Below, one piece after another: positions 46,265-54,651 of a DNA stretch of 64,000 bases. The DNA comes from Rheinheimera sp. MM224 (GTDB lineage: Bacteria > Pseudomonadota > Gammaproteobacteria > Enterobacterales > Alteromonadaceae). The notes under the pieces were generated by a model that was not told the DNA's origin, did no database searches, and saw only the letters and a program-made list of their open reading frames with translations. The first letter of the stretch is position 1. The number at the start of each line of letters is the position of its first letter. The translations under genes were made by a program, and so were the position numbers. The DNA is taken from contig NZ_OX352320.1 in the NCBI RefSeq assembly GCF_947090785.1, forward strand, positions 1,612,001 to 1,676,000, in the 5' to 3' direction.

Positions 46265-47019
46265 GATTAGTTAGGTTTTTTTCCGCTGTTGTATTTTGTG
46301 TTGCCAGCCACAGCCATGCCGCAGGCCCTGCTGTGTTGGTAAAACATAATGAACAATATCAGGGCTTTATTTCACTGCCGCGCTTGAGCGAAGTAGTATC
46401 TGTCGTAAATAAAGAGCCTGCATTGTACTGGCCAGCTGCACGTTTATATAAAACTGACCCAGAAGCATTAGCAACACCAGAGCAGCAAAGGCAAGAATTG
46501 TTAATCACTCTGGCTAATCTTAAGCAGATTTATTTGCAGGATGACGATGCTGAATTGGCAGCTACAACAGAAAACTTACTGCAGCAAGTTAAAAGTTGGG
46601 TGTTGGCTAAGCAGCTTCTTTTAGCTTTAGACCCTGATAAAGTAAGAGCTAAACAAGCTTTAAACCCTAAATTACGTGCTGGCCAGTATTTACTGTTAGT
46701 TACCAAACGCCCGGATACAGTTACTGTGACTGGCTTAACCCAGAATAATAAATTGCCTTTCTTAAATGCGGCGGACGCAACAGAGTATCTTGAACAGATA
46801 AAACCTCTTGTTGGCGCCAGTTCTTCTTTTCTTTATATTTTGCCAGCTGGCGAAGCCGCTATTTTAGCCAAAACAGGCTTGTGGAACCGTCAACGTCAGG
46901 ACATACCCGCAGGTGCAGTGCTTTATGTACCATTTGAACAGCGCTTGTTGCCATCAGAGTTTGAGCAGGTTAACCAACAAGTGATAGAGTTATTGCAGCA
47001 CAGGGTTGTTTTAGAATGA
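46261..47019 (+). CDS. GfcC/YjbG-family periplasmic capsule protein
   Basis: The 252-residue protein has a signal peptide (cut near SHAAG, residue 21) and the length of YjbG/GfcC (about 245). GfcC is a periplasmic protein with two beta-grasp domains like those of Wza-type SLBB proteins; the segment DTVTVTGLTQNNKLPFLNAADATEYL fits such a domain (VTVTGLTQ, then LNAADATEYL). The start overlaps the gfcB-like stop, and its stop overlaps the next start, both as ATGA, so the three are translated together. Confidence 0.82.
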   Translation: MRLVRFFSAVVFCVASHSHAAGPAVLVKHNEQYQGFISLPRLSEVVSVVNKEPALYWPAARLYKTDPEALATPEQQRQELLITLANLKQIYLQDDDAELAATTENLLQQVKSWVLAKQLLLALDPDKVRAKQALNPKLRAGQYLLLVTKRPDTVTVTGLTQNNKLPFLNAADATEYLEQIKPLVGASSSFLYILPAGEAAILAKTGLWNRQRQDIPAGAVLYVPFEQRLLPSEFEQVNQQVIELLQHRVVLE

Positions 47020-49106
47020 AAAAATTATATTTAAGTGCTGTTATTACCACTTTAGTTACCCCTTTAGTTTCTGCCGAAACTAATCAGCCTGCGCCGAACA
47101 GCTATTCTCAGATGAATCAGGGTGGGGTTGGGTTAATTCAGATGCCGACGGCCCGTCATAATGCGGAAGGCAGCTTTAGCCTTAATTATCAGGATAGCGA
47201 AGAATATCGGTTTTGGTCAGCCTCATTACAACTGTTCCCCTGGATGGAAACCACAGTCCGTTATACAGACGTGCGCACTAAGCTTTATAGTGACGTTCCC
47301 AGCTTTAGTGGTGATCAGACCTATAAAGACAAAGGCATAGATGTTAAATTTCGTTTATGGCAAGAAAGTGAGTTTTTACCCGATTTGTCGGTTGGTTTCC
47401 GGGATTTTGGTGGTACAGGTTTATTTGAAAGTGAGTTTATTGCAGCCAGCAAACGTATTGGGCCTTTTGATTTTCACCTGGGCCTGGGTTTTGGTTATTT
47501 AGGTCGTAAAGACAATATTAGTAATCCGTTTTGTGACATAAAAGACAGTTTTTGTAGCAGACCTGGTGGTTTTAGCGGTTCAGGTGGAAAGATCGACTAT
47601 CAAAAATTCTTTAAAGGACCAGCGTCTTTATATGGAGGTATAGAATATCAAACACCTTGGGATCCTTTGCGTTTAAAACTGGAATACGACGGTAACAATT
47701 ACCAGCAAGACAGGGCTGGCGTTTTAATTCAGGATTCTGATTACAATGTCGCCGCAGTTTATGCGTTAAGTGAAGCTTTTGATTTAAACGTGAATTACCA
47801 AAGAGGTAATACCTTTGGTTTTGGTGTGAATTACAAACTTAACTTTAATACGATTAAACAAGTTAAATTTGACCCCCCAATCAAGGAGATCCCTGCTGTA
47901 TCACCTGCTGCAATAGATACCTTAGATAAAGCCGAACTGCGCAGAGATTTATACTTAAACGCCGGTTTTGTCGTAAATAACTACGTAATAAAAGACGATG
48001 AAATTATTCTAAAGGGACAGCAAATTGCCTACCGTGATGAAGATCAATCGATAAATCGAATTGGGCGTGTTCTTGCGAATCATTTGCCAACACAGATTAA
48101 AACTTACCGTATAGTTACTGTAGCCTCTAATCTACCTATGGTAGAAACTGCAATTGACGCTGAGCAGTTTGTTCGCGCGGCAAGTTATCAAACTCCTGAT
48201 GCAGTTGTAAAAAGCAGCTACCAGCGAGTAGAGCCAAAGCTAGAAGATGAAAACTGGGCTGTAGAACCTAATGAAACAGGCTTTGGTTACGGTGCTGAAT
48301 TATTTTGGCTTCAGACTTTTGGTAATCCAGAAAGTTTTTATATGTATCAAGGCGGCTTATTTTTAGGTGGTGCTTACCAGTTTAATTCGAACTTTAGTGT
48401 ACAAACTACTGCGAAAGTAAATCTGTTGACTAACTTTGATCAATTTAATTTTAAAGTCGATTCGCAAAATACCGGTGTTCCAAGAGTACGTACCTATATT
48501 CGTGAGTATGTTACCCGTAGTGACATCACCATGGAAAACTTTTATGGCCACTGGAAAGATCAATTAGCTGAGAATTGGTATGGTCAGATCTATGCTGGTT
48601 ATTTAGAAACTATGTACGGTGGTGTAGGTGGGGAAGTTTTATACAGACCTATTGATTCAACGTTGTCTGTAGGTTTAGATTTGAATTATGTGCGACAGCG
48701 TTCTTATGAAAAAGAGCTGGCATTTTTTGATTATAAGACTCTTACTGGCCACTTAAGCTTTTACTGGAGACCACAGTTTTTAGATGACACTATGATCACG
48801 GCCAGCTTTGGCCAGTACCTGGCTAAAGATAGAGGTGTGACTGTAGATTTCGCTAAACGTTTTGACAGTGGAATTGTGGCTGGTGCTTACGCGGCGTTCA
48901 CTGATATGTCTGCGGCTGAATACGGTGAAGGCAGTTTTACTAAAGGTTTTTATATATCCATTCCGTTTGATGTATTTTCATTGAAATCGGCAACTGGCCG
49001 CGGCCGTATCCCTTGGATACCTATTTCTCGTGATGGCGGTCAGATGCTAAATAAACCAGCAAGCTTAAATGGTTTAACTGAAAGTCGTACGCCATTTTTA
49101 CGTTAA
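47016..49106 (+). CDS. GfcD/YjbH-family outer-membrane beta-barrel protein
   Basis: The 696-residue protein has a signal peptide (cut after VSA near residue 20) and is the length of E. coli YjbH/GfcD (about 698). The early block NQGGVGLIQMPTAR is typical of the family, and the sequence is rich in aromatic, alternating strands (for example GGIEYQTPW, LSVGFRDFGG) consistent with outer-membrane barrels. Vibrio homologues (wbfB) lie in O-antigen/capsule loci next to rjg-type genes, as here. It is thought to act in polysaccharide export or surface attachment. A terminator follows. Confidence 0.87.
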   Translation: MKKLYLSAVITTLVTPLVSAETNQPAPNSYSQMNQGGVGLIQMPTARHNAEGSFSLNYQDSEEYRFWSASLQLFPWMETTVRYTDVRTKLYSDVPSFSGDQTYKDKGIDVKFRLWQESEFLPDLSVGFRDFGGTGLFESEFIAASKRIGPFDFHLGLGFGYLGRKDNISNPFCDIKDSFCSRPGGFSGSGGKIDYQKFFKGPASLYGGIEYQTPWDPLRLKLEYDGNNYQQDRAGVLIQDSDYNVAAVYALSEAFDLNVNYQRGNTFGFGVNYKLNFNTIKQVKFDPPIKEIPAVSPAAIDTLDKAELRRDLYLNAGFVVNNYVIKDDEIILKGQQIAYRDEDQSINRIGRVLANHLPTQIKTYRIVTVASNLPMVETAIDAEQFVRAASYQTPDAVVKSSYQRVEPKLEDENWAVEPNETGFGYGAELFWLQTFGNPESFYMYQGGLFLGGAYQFNSNFSVQTTAKVNLLTNFDQFNFKVDSQNTGVPRVRTYIREYVTRSDITMENFYGHWKDQLAENWYGQIYAGYLETMYGGVGGEVLYRPIDSTLSVGLDLNYVRQRSYEKELAFFDYKTLTGHLSFYWRPQFLDDTMITASFGQYLAKDRGVTVDFAKRFDSGIVAGAYAAFTDMSAAEYGEGSFTKGFYISIPFDVFSLKSATGRGRIPWIPISRDGGQMLNKPASLNGLTESRTPFLR

Positions 49107-49123
49107 GCTTTAATTAGAAGAAT

Positions 49124-49156
49124 ATAAGGCCGCTGATACTAAGGTGGCCTTATTTA
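49124..49156 (+). terminator. Rho-independent terminator after the gfcD-like gene
   Basis: The stem ATAAGGCC/GGCCTTAT (49124-49131 and 49146-49153), extended by a G-T and a C-G pair, is followed by TTTATTT-type sequence. It ends the gfc-type operon before rmlC. Confidence 0.78.
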
Positions 49157-49220
49157 TTTGTGCCAATGCTGTTTGATGCTGTTGCTATACACTTTACTAT
49201 GTCGATTTTACGGAAAACTG

Positions 49221-49769
49221 ATGAATAAAGTAACAACCTTACCTTTACCCGGCTTATTGTTGATACAGCCTCAATTGTATAAGGATGATCGCGGTTATTT
49301 TTTTGAAGTAAGCCGTAGTTCTGAGTTAAAACGGCAATTGGGTGACATTGACTTTGTGCAGGAGTCCCAGTCTGGCTCTTATCAACATGTGTTAAGAGGA
49401 TTGCATTACCAGCTAAACAAACCTCAAGCGAAATTAATCCGGGTATTAACTGGTCGTATTTTTGATGTAGCAGTGGACTTACGGCAGCATTCAGCAAGTT
49501 TTGGCCAGTGGTATGGTTTTGAATTGTGTAGTGAGAAAAAGCAGCAGCTTTTTATTCCTGCAGGATTTGCTCATGGTTTTTTAACCTTAAGCTCTTATGC
49601 TGAGGTAGTTTACAAAACCGACCAATATTATGACCCTGTGTCTGAACGGGCTATTCGCTGGGATGATCCGCAGTTGGCCATACAATGGCCTTTAACAGAG
49701 ACTCCAATAATTTCAGATAAAGACGCCAAAGCACAGTCATTTGCCAGCGCCGATATTTTTCTCAAATAA
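49221..49769 (+). CDS. rmlC: dTDP-4-dehydrorhamnose 3,5-epimerase
   Basis: The frame is open from 49158, but ATG 49221 (MNKVTTLPLPGLLLIQP) gives a standard 182-residue RmlC. Motifs: DDRGYFFE, VLRGLHYQ (catalytic His in RGLHYQ), DVAVDLR, FIPAGFAHGFLTLS and VVYKTDQYY. It acts on the product of RmlB, which lies 22 kb upstream, and is followed by rmlD after a 21-base gap holding a GGGGTCAGATCAC motif. Confidence 0.95.
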   Translation: MNKVTTLPLPGLLLIQPQLYKDDRGYFFEVSRSSELKRQLGDIDFVQESQSGSYQHVLRGLHYQLNKPQAKLIRVLTGRIFDVAVDLRQHSASFGQWYGFELCSEKKQQLFIPAGFAHGFLTLSSYAEVVYKTDQYYDPVSERAIRWDDPQLAIQWPLTETPIISDKDAKAQSFASADIFLK

Positions 49770-49771
49770 AA

Positions 49772-49793
49772 TGGGGTCAGATCACATTATATG
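49772..49793 (+). repeat. TGGGGTCAGATCACATTATATG motif between rmlC and rmlD (half-element)
   Basis: The 22-base motif shares the GGGTCAGA head with the palindromes at 2216 and 63912. It has no inverted partner nearby, so it would be a half or decayed copy. It overlaps the rmlD start (ATG at 49791-49793) and supplies the only purine-rich stretch (GGGG) upstream of that start. Confidence 0.45.
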
Positions 49794-50690
49794 TTGAGGG
49801 TATTATTGCTTGGGCAATCAGGCCAACTTGCCTCTGAACTCAGATTAACCACGCCAGCATTAATTCAACTAAAAGTGCTGAGTTACGCTGAGTTTAGTGC
49901 TCTGTCTGACACAGCACTTAATAAGCTTTTTTTCAGCATTAATCCCGTTTGGGTGATTAATGCTGCTGCTTATAATCAGGTTGATCAAGCCGAACTTTTT
50001 CCTGAGTTGGCGCTGGCCGGAAATTTTTATCTGGTACAAAGGCTGCAGCGGCTTTGCGCATTAACACAGAGCAAGTTACTGCATATATCTACTGATTATG
50101 TGTTTGATGGTTTAGCTAAAACTCCATACAAGGAGCAGGATCAGGCACAGCCGCTAAATCAATACGGTAAAAGTAAGCGTGCTGCAGAACTCTGGTTGTT
50201 ACAAGAGTATGCTGACTCGAGTGTGATTATCCGCACCAGCTGGTTGTATTCTGCCTATGGTACTAACTTTGTCAAAACTATGTTGCAGCTGATGCAGACA
50301 AAACCGCAAGTAAAGCTAGTACAGAATCAGCTAGGGTCACCTTGCGGGGCTTTGGGTCTGGCGCAGGTGATATGGCAAATTGTTAGCGGCAAAGCTGTAA
50401 ATTCCGGAGTTTATCATTGGGCAGATGCTGGCTATTGTTCTCGCTATCAATTCGCACGGGAGATTCAGGCTGTTGGTTTAGAATTAGGATTGTTGCAGCA
50501 GAAAGCAGAGCTTTTACCCGTTGCGGCTAAACATTTTGCTTTATCGGCAGTGCGGCCTGCATTTAGTGCTTTAGATAGCAGTGCCTTAAGGCAGTTATTG
50601 TTGCTGCCAACAGTAAGTTGGCAGCAACAATTAGCGCTGGTATTACGCTCATTTTCGGTTATAAAATTGGATAAATTAGAAAAGGATTAG
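49791..50690 (+). CDS. rmlD: dTDP-4-dehydrorhamnose reductase
   Basis: The 299-residue SDR has LLLGQSGQLASEL, NAAAYNQVDQAE, HISTDYVFDG and NQYGKSKRAAE (YxxxK), and IRTSWLY, all typical of RmlD. It completes dTDP-L-rhamnose synthesis with RmlC just upstream and RmlA/RmlB at 26.8-28.8 kb. The C-terminus is somewhat divergent and Leu/Gln-rich. The ribosome site is poor, with the GGGGTCAGATCAC motif in its place. Confidence 0.94.
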   Translation: MLRVLLLGQSGQLASELRLTTPALIQLKVLSYAEFSALSDTALNKLFFSINPVWVINAAAYNQVDQAELFPELALAGNFYLVQRLQRLCALTQSKLLHISTDYVFDGLAKTPYKEQDQAQPLNQYGKSKRAAELWLLQEYADSSVIIRTSWLYSAYGTNFVKTMLQLMQTKPQVKLVQNQLGSPCGALGLAQVIWQIVSGKAVNSGVYHWADAGYCSRYQFAREIQAVGLELGLLQQKAELLPVAAKHFALSAVRPAFSALDSSALRQLLLLPTVSWQQQLALVLRSFSVIKLDKLEKD

Positions 50691-50692
50691 TG

Positions 50693-51703
50693 ATGAGTTA
50701 TGTTTTGTTAACAGGCGGTGCTGGTTATATCGGTAGCCACACAGCTTTAGCTTTGCTTCGGGCAGGCGAGCAGGTGATTAGTTTTGATAATTACAGCAAT
50801 TCCAGCCCGGAATCATTAAAGCGGGTAGAGCAGTTGGCTTGTAAGCCTGTAATTCAGATTGAAGGCGATGTGTTGGATGCTGATGCGTTAGCTGCTGTAT
50901 TTGAACAATACCCGATTAAAGCTGTAGTACATTTTGCTGGTTTAAAAGCTGTGGGTGAGTCGACACAAAAGCCTTTGTGGTATTACGAAACTAACGTCGG
51001 TGGCACTATTAAGCTTTGTCAGGTGATGGCGGAGTTTGGTGTTAAAAATCTGGTATTCAGTTCATCTGCAACAGTGTACGGCGATGCACAAAATAGCCCT
51101 CTGCCGGAAACTACTCCTACTGTGGCAATGAATCCTTATGGTCAGTCCAAGCTAATGACAGAATGGGTATTGCAGGACTTACATCAGTCAGACAACAGCT
51201 GGAACATAGCAGTGTTGCGCTATTTTAATCCGGTAGGTGCTGATGCCAGTGGCCGTATTGGAGAGGACCCTAATGGCATTCCTAACAACCTGATGCCGTT
51301 TATCACTCAAGTGGCGGTAGGTAAACGTGCGCAACTGCAGATTTTTGGCAAGGATTATCCAACAGCAGATGGCACAGGAGTGCGGGATTATATTCATGTG
51401 ACAGATTTAGCTGTTGGCCATGTGGCAGCTTTGCAACATCTGTCTAAGGGACCTGGCTTTGATTACTTTAATTTAGGCAGCGGTGAAGGTTTATCAGTAC
51501 TGGATATTGTAACTCGCTTCGCTGAAGTGAATCAGGTCACAGTGCCTTATCAATTCGCTGACAGGCGCCCTGGTGATGTGGCCCAGTATTTTGCCGATCC
51601 ATCCAAGGCGAAAGCTATTTTGAACTGGCAAACAGAGCAGACACTGGATGATATAGTTCGGGATAGCTGGAACTGGCAAAAAAATAACCCGAACGGGTAT
51701 TAA
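50693..51703 (+). CDS. galE: UDP-glucose 4-epimerase
   Basis: The 336-residue protein starts MSYVLLTGGAGYIGSHT and has SSSATVYGDA, NPYGQSKLMTE (YxxxK), RYFNPVGAD and GVRDYIHVTDLA, all characteristic of GalE. ATG 50693 has AAAGGA at 50681-50686; the in-frame GTG at 50690 overlaps the rmlD stop. It supplies UDP-galactose for the polysaccharide from the UDP-glucose made by GalU. Confidence 0.96.
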   Translation: MSYVLLTGGAGYIGSHTALALLRAGEQVISFDNYSNSSPESLKRVEQLACKPVIQIEGDVLDADALAAVFEQYPIKAVVHFAGLKAVGESTQKPLWYYETNVGGTIKLCQVMAEFGVKNLVFSSSATVYGDAQNSPLPETTPTVAMNPYGQSKLMTEWVLQDLHQSDNSWNIAVLRYFNPVGADASGRIGEDPNGIPNNLMPFITQVAVGKRAQLQIFGKDYPTADGTGVRDYIHVTDLAVGHVAALQHLSKGPGFDYFNLGSGEGLSVLDIVTRFAEVNQVTVPYQFADRRPGDVAQYFADPSKAKAILNWQTEQTLDDIVRDSWNWQKNNPNGY

Positions 51704-51786
51704 TAAACCTGTTGATTCAGTAGAGTTTGAACTTGAAGCATCAATACCTTTCGCGCGTCTGTAAACACTTTTGGAGCTTAGATAAT

Positions 51787-52839
51787 ATGGAATATCAGAC
51801 TGAACTACATATCCCCTCTTTAAATGTATTAGTCTTAGGGGCTGGCGGTAATGTCAGCATAGGTATTATTAAAACGCTTAAGCAAATTTCTTCAGTGAAG
51901 GTCAACGTATATGCTGCATGCGTAACTAAAGATGCTGCAGGATTTGCTTTATCTGATTTTGCTATTTTGTCTCCAATGGCTTCTAATCCAGAATTTCATG
52001 ACTGGCTTGATCATATTGAACAAAGTTATTCAATTGACGTTGTTTTGAGTGGTGTTGAGGAGGTTAATCTGGCTTTAGCTGATCGGAATATAGAAGGTAA
52101 AGCTGGCCCAATCTACTTAATTCCAGAAAAGAATCATATGATGTGCTTTTCAGATAAATTAGAGACAACTAACTGGTTGAAGTTAAATAAAATTAATTAC
52201 CCTGAAACTTTTAAGATAAACTCGACAACCAACCTTATAAAGGTTTACGAATCGTTATCTAAGCCTTTTATAATAAAACCCCGTTTTGGTAAGGGTTCTC
52301 AAGGAGTACATTTAATACACTCTTATGAGCAGTTTTCTTCGTTCGCACCTTTTGATGATTATGTTGCTCAACAGTGTATCGGAACGCCTGATTCGGAGTA
52401 TACCTGCGGTGTCTACCCCACGGATGATGGTGACGCAAGCGTTATAGTTATGAAAAGGCGATTAAAAAATGGATCTACTTCTATTGCTGAAGTTGTGTTT
52501 GATAAAGCGATTGAGCAGTACTGCCGTGATATAGCAATTAAATTGAAAACTCAATCACCATTTAATGTTCAACTTCGAGTAAGTTCTGAAAATGGACATC
52601 CTTACTGTTTTGAAATTAATATGCGCCTCTCTGGAACTACGTTTATAAGGCATAACTTTGGATTTCCAGATTGTGAGGCTTGGTTGCTTCGCAAAGCTAT
52701 GCCAAATATGATGCAGCCGATATTTGGTGTTCGCAAAGCCAAAGCTATTCGCTACGAGGCTGAGGTGTTTATAGAGCCTGAATCTTTAGAACAGACTAAC
52801 CTTCTTTCTGCTATCAAACTTGGGTTGTTGGAAAGATGA
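51787..52839 (+). CDS. ATP-grasp ligase of unknown substrate, first gene of a three-gene unit
   Basis: From ATG 51787 (GGAG at 51773-51776) the product is 350 residues; a TTG at 51727 is also in frame. The N-terminal Rossmann-like segment (LVLGAGGNVSIGIIKTL) and the body match carbamoyl-phosphate-synthase-like ATP-grasp proteins: PFIIKPRFGKGSQGV is the ATP-binding loop, and CFEINMRLSG carries the Glu/Asn metal ligands. It should couple a carboxylate (or amino acid) to an amine or similar using ATP. The substrate is unknown. The next two genes overlap it and each other by ATGA, indicating one co-translated system. Confidence 0.8.
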   Translation: MEYQTELHIPSLNVLVLGAGGNVSIGIIKTLKQISSVKVNVYAACVTKDAAGFALSDFAILSPMASNPEFHDWLDHIEQSYSIDVVLSGVEEVNLALADRNIEGKAGPIYLIPEKNHMMCFSDKLETTNWLKLNKINYPETFKINSTTNLIKVYESLSKPFIIKPRFGKGSQGVHLIHSYEQFSSFAPFDDYVAQQCIGTPDSEYTCGVYPTDDGDASVIVMKRRLKNGSTSIAEVVFDKAIEQYCRDIAIKLKTQSPFNVQLRVSSENGHPYCFEINMRLSGTTFIRHNFGFPDCEAWLLRKAMPNMMQPIFGVRKAKAIRYEAEVFIEPESLEQTNLLSAIKLGLLER

Positions 52840-53753
52840 GGGTTATCATTAGTGGTATAACTGGAGTTGTCGGGCGTAACCTTGGTATTGAGCTCGGCTC
52901 TAATGGTTGGAGTGTTTTTGGGCTTAGCCGAAGTCAAACGTCTTTGTTTGAAAGTTTATCGCTTGATTTAGCTGATGCAAATGAAGTTGATCGCGTAATT
53001 ACTAAGATCCCTAAGTCAGATGTATTTATACATTGTGCAGCGTTGATTAACAGCGATAGTTCTCTTGTTGATTTAATTCAAGCCAATGTCATCGGAACTT
53101 TGAATGCCCTGAAGTTAGCACGAGAAGCGAACGTAAAGTACTTCATTAATATATCAAGCAGTGCAGTATTAGGCCCGATATTGTATCTACCTGTAGATGA
53201 GCTGCATGAGTCTAACCCGCAATCGCCTTATGCATTTTCTAAATATTTCGGTGAACTCGCACTAGCGTTTGAGCGGGAAAATTTTAAGCAAGTCTCTCAG
53301 CCTGAGATTACATCTTTCAGGATTCCGTCCCCTGTTGGGATCGGAATGCCTCAACGTTCAATTTTACCCATTATGCTTAGTCAAGCTATGAGGAAAAATC
53401 CATTAACAATTTCAGGTGATTCAGGACGTAAGCAAAACTTTTTAGATATAAGAGATATTGCAAACGCCGTTATGGGAGTCTGTGAGATAACTGGTGTTGA
53501 GCCTGTTTATAATATTGCTGGTGGCAGATCTTATTCTAATGCCGAGTTAGCTAGATTAATTAATAAAGTTACAGGAAACTTGCATGATATTGTTGATGAG
53601 AGCTCAAAATATGCTTTTCCGAATGGCACATTGAATCCTCAGTGTTGGGAAATATCGACAGAACTAGCGAACAAAAGCTTTGGCTTTATACCAAAATATG
53701 ATCTGGAACATACATTAACTTGGCTAGTTAACTCGGATGCCTCCTTAACATGA
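52836..53753 (+). CDS. SDR NAD(P)-dependent epimerase/dehydratase, second gene of the trio
   Basis: The 305-residue extended SDR has SGITGVVGRNLG (variant of GxxGxxG), HCAALINSDSS, NISSSAVLGP and SPYAFSKYFGE (YxxxK), then FRIPSPVGIGMP. It resembles nucleotide-sugar epimerases, reductases or dehydratases but is not close to a named one that I recognise. The ATG overlaps the ATP-grasp stop and its own stop overlaps the next ATG. It probably acts on a nucleotide sugar that the ATP-grasp enzyme modifies. Confidence 0.85.
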   Translation: MRVIISGITGVVGRNLGIELGSNGWSVFGLSRSQTSLFESLSLDLADANEVDRVITKIPKSDVFIHCAALINSDSSLVDLIQANVIGTLNALKLAREANVKYFINISSSAVLGPILYLPVDELHESNPQSPYAFSKYFGELALAFERENFKQVSQPEITSFRIPSPVGIGMPQRSILPIMLSQAMRKNPLTISGDSGRKQNFLDIRDIANAVMGVCEITGVEPVYNIAGGRSYSNAELARLINKVTGNLHDIVDESSKYAFPNGTLNPQCWEISTELANKSFGFIPKYDLEHTLTWLVNSDASLT

Positions 53754-54451
53754 GATGTATTATATTTTCTGATGTGCATGGAAATATTCATGCATTTAGA
53801 GCATTTTTAGAAAAGCTGCGGAAACAACAATACGATAAAATATTTTTTTTAGGTGATTTCGTTGGTTATTATTATAATCCGAATGAAATAATCGAGTATT
53901 GTATTGATTTAGAAGTGACTTGTTTGCTTGGAAATCATGATAGCTACTTTCTAAGAATGTTAAAAGCTGAGCTTGATGAAGATGAGTTAGTCCGTAAATA
54001 TGGTAATTCGTATCGACAAGCTAGAAATACAATGACACAAGCATCAATTGATTTTTTGTCGTCTCTAAAGCCATCCCTTAATTTTAGTGCATCCGGAAGA
54101 AATGTTTTTTTGTGTCACGGGTCGCCGATTAATCCGCTTGAAGGTCGAATATACCCAGACACGGATCTATCAGTTTTTACGAGAGCCAGTAATTTTGACT
54201 ACATCATCTGTGGACATACGCACCATAAAATTTCACGCAAGTGCGGGAGTACTTGGTTTTTAAATCCTGGTTCCTTAGGACAACAGCGAGACGGGAAAGG
54301 TTGTAGTTATTTATTAATAGACTTTTCTATTGATATGTGGACAATCGAGACTGTTGATTATGATATATGTGAGCTGGAAGCGCAGGTAGATAGATATGAT
54401 ATGGGAGCTGAGAGATTGAAGTCAGTGCTAAGGCGGACACCATCTCGTTAG
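53750..54451 (+). CDS. Calcineurin-type metallophosphoesterase, third gene of the trio
   Basis: The 233-residue protein has the full metal-site motif series FSDVHGN, GDFVG, LGNHD, CHGSP and CGHTHH of YfcE/MJ0936-type metallophosphatases, with NPGSLGQQRDG near the end. It removes phosphate from an unknown small ester. Its start overlaps the SDR stop. A phosphatase would fit a step that releases a phosphate from a sugar intermediate. The stop is followed by an AT-rich 200-base gap before the acyltransferase. Confidence 0.86.
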   Translation: MRCIIFSDVHGNIHAFRAFLEKLRKQQYDKIFFLGDFVGYYYNPNEIIEYCIDLEVTCLLGNHDSYFLRMLKAELDEDELVRKYGNSYRQARNTMTQASIDFLSSLKPSLNFSASGRNVFLCHGSPINPLEGRIYPDTDLSVFTRASNFDYIICGHTHHKISRKCGSTWFLNPGSLGQQRDGKGCSYLLIDFSIDMWTIETVDYDICELEAQVDRYDMGAERLKSVLRRTPSR

Positions 54452-54651
54452 ATTTTTTCTCAATCAGTTACTGTAAATATAAAGTATTTTTCTAGATCTC
54501 ATCTTATATAAAGACGTCTGGTATCATAAATACAGTATTTAAATTTTTTTGCGTTTTTTTAAAACTTTCAAAGGAAACTTAGCTGGGATATACCCCAATT
54601 AATGTAGGTTTACTGCGGATTAAACTAATATTCTAATATGGTGTGCTTTTA

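Noticed and set aside
54584..54602. Possible ERIC end (TATACCCCAATTAATG) before the OafA-type gene
   Set aside because: Only the first few bases resemble the ERIC end; there is no matching second end or central palindrome.
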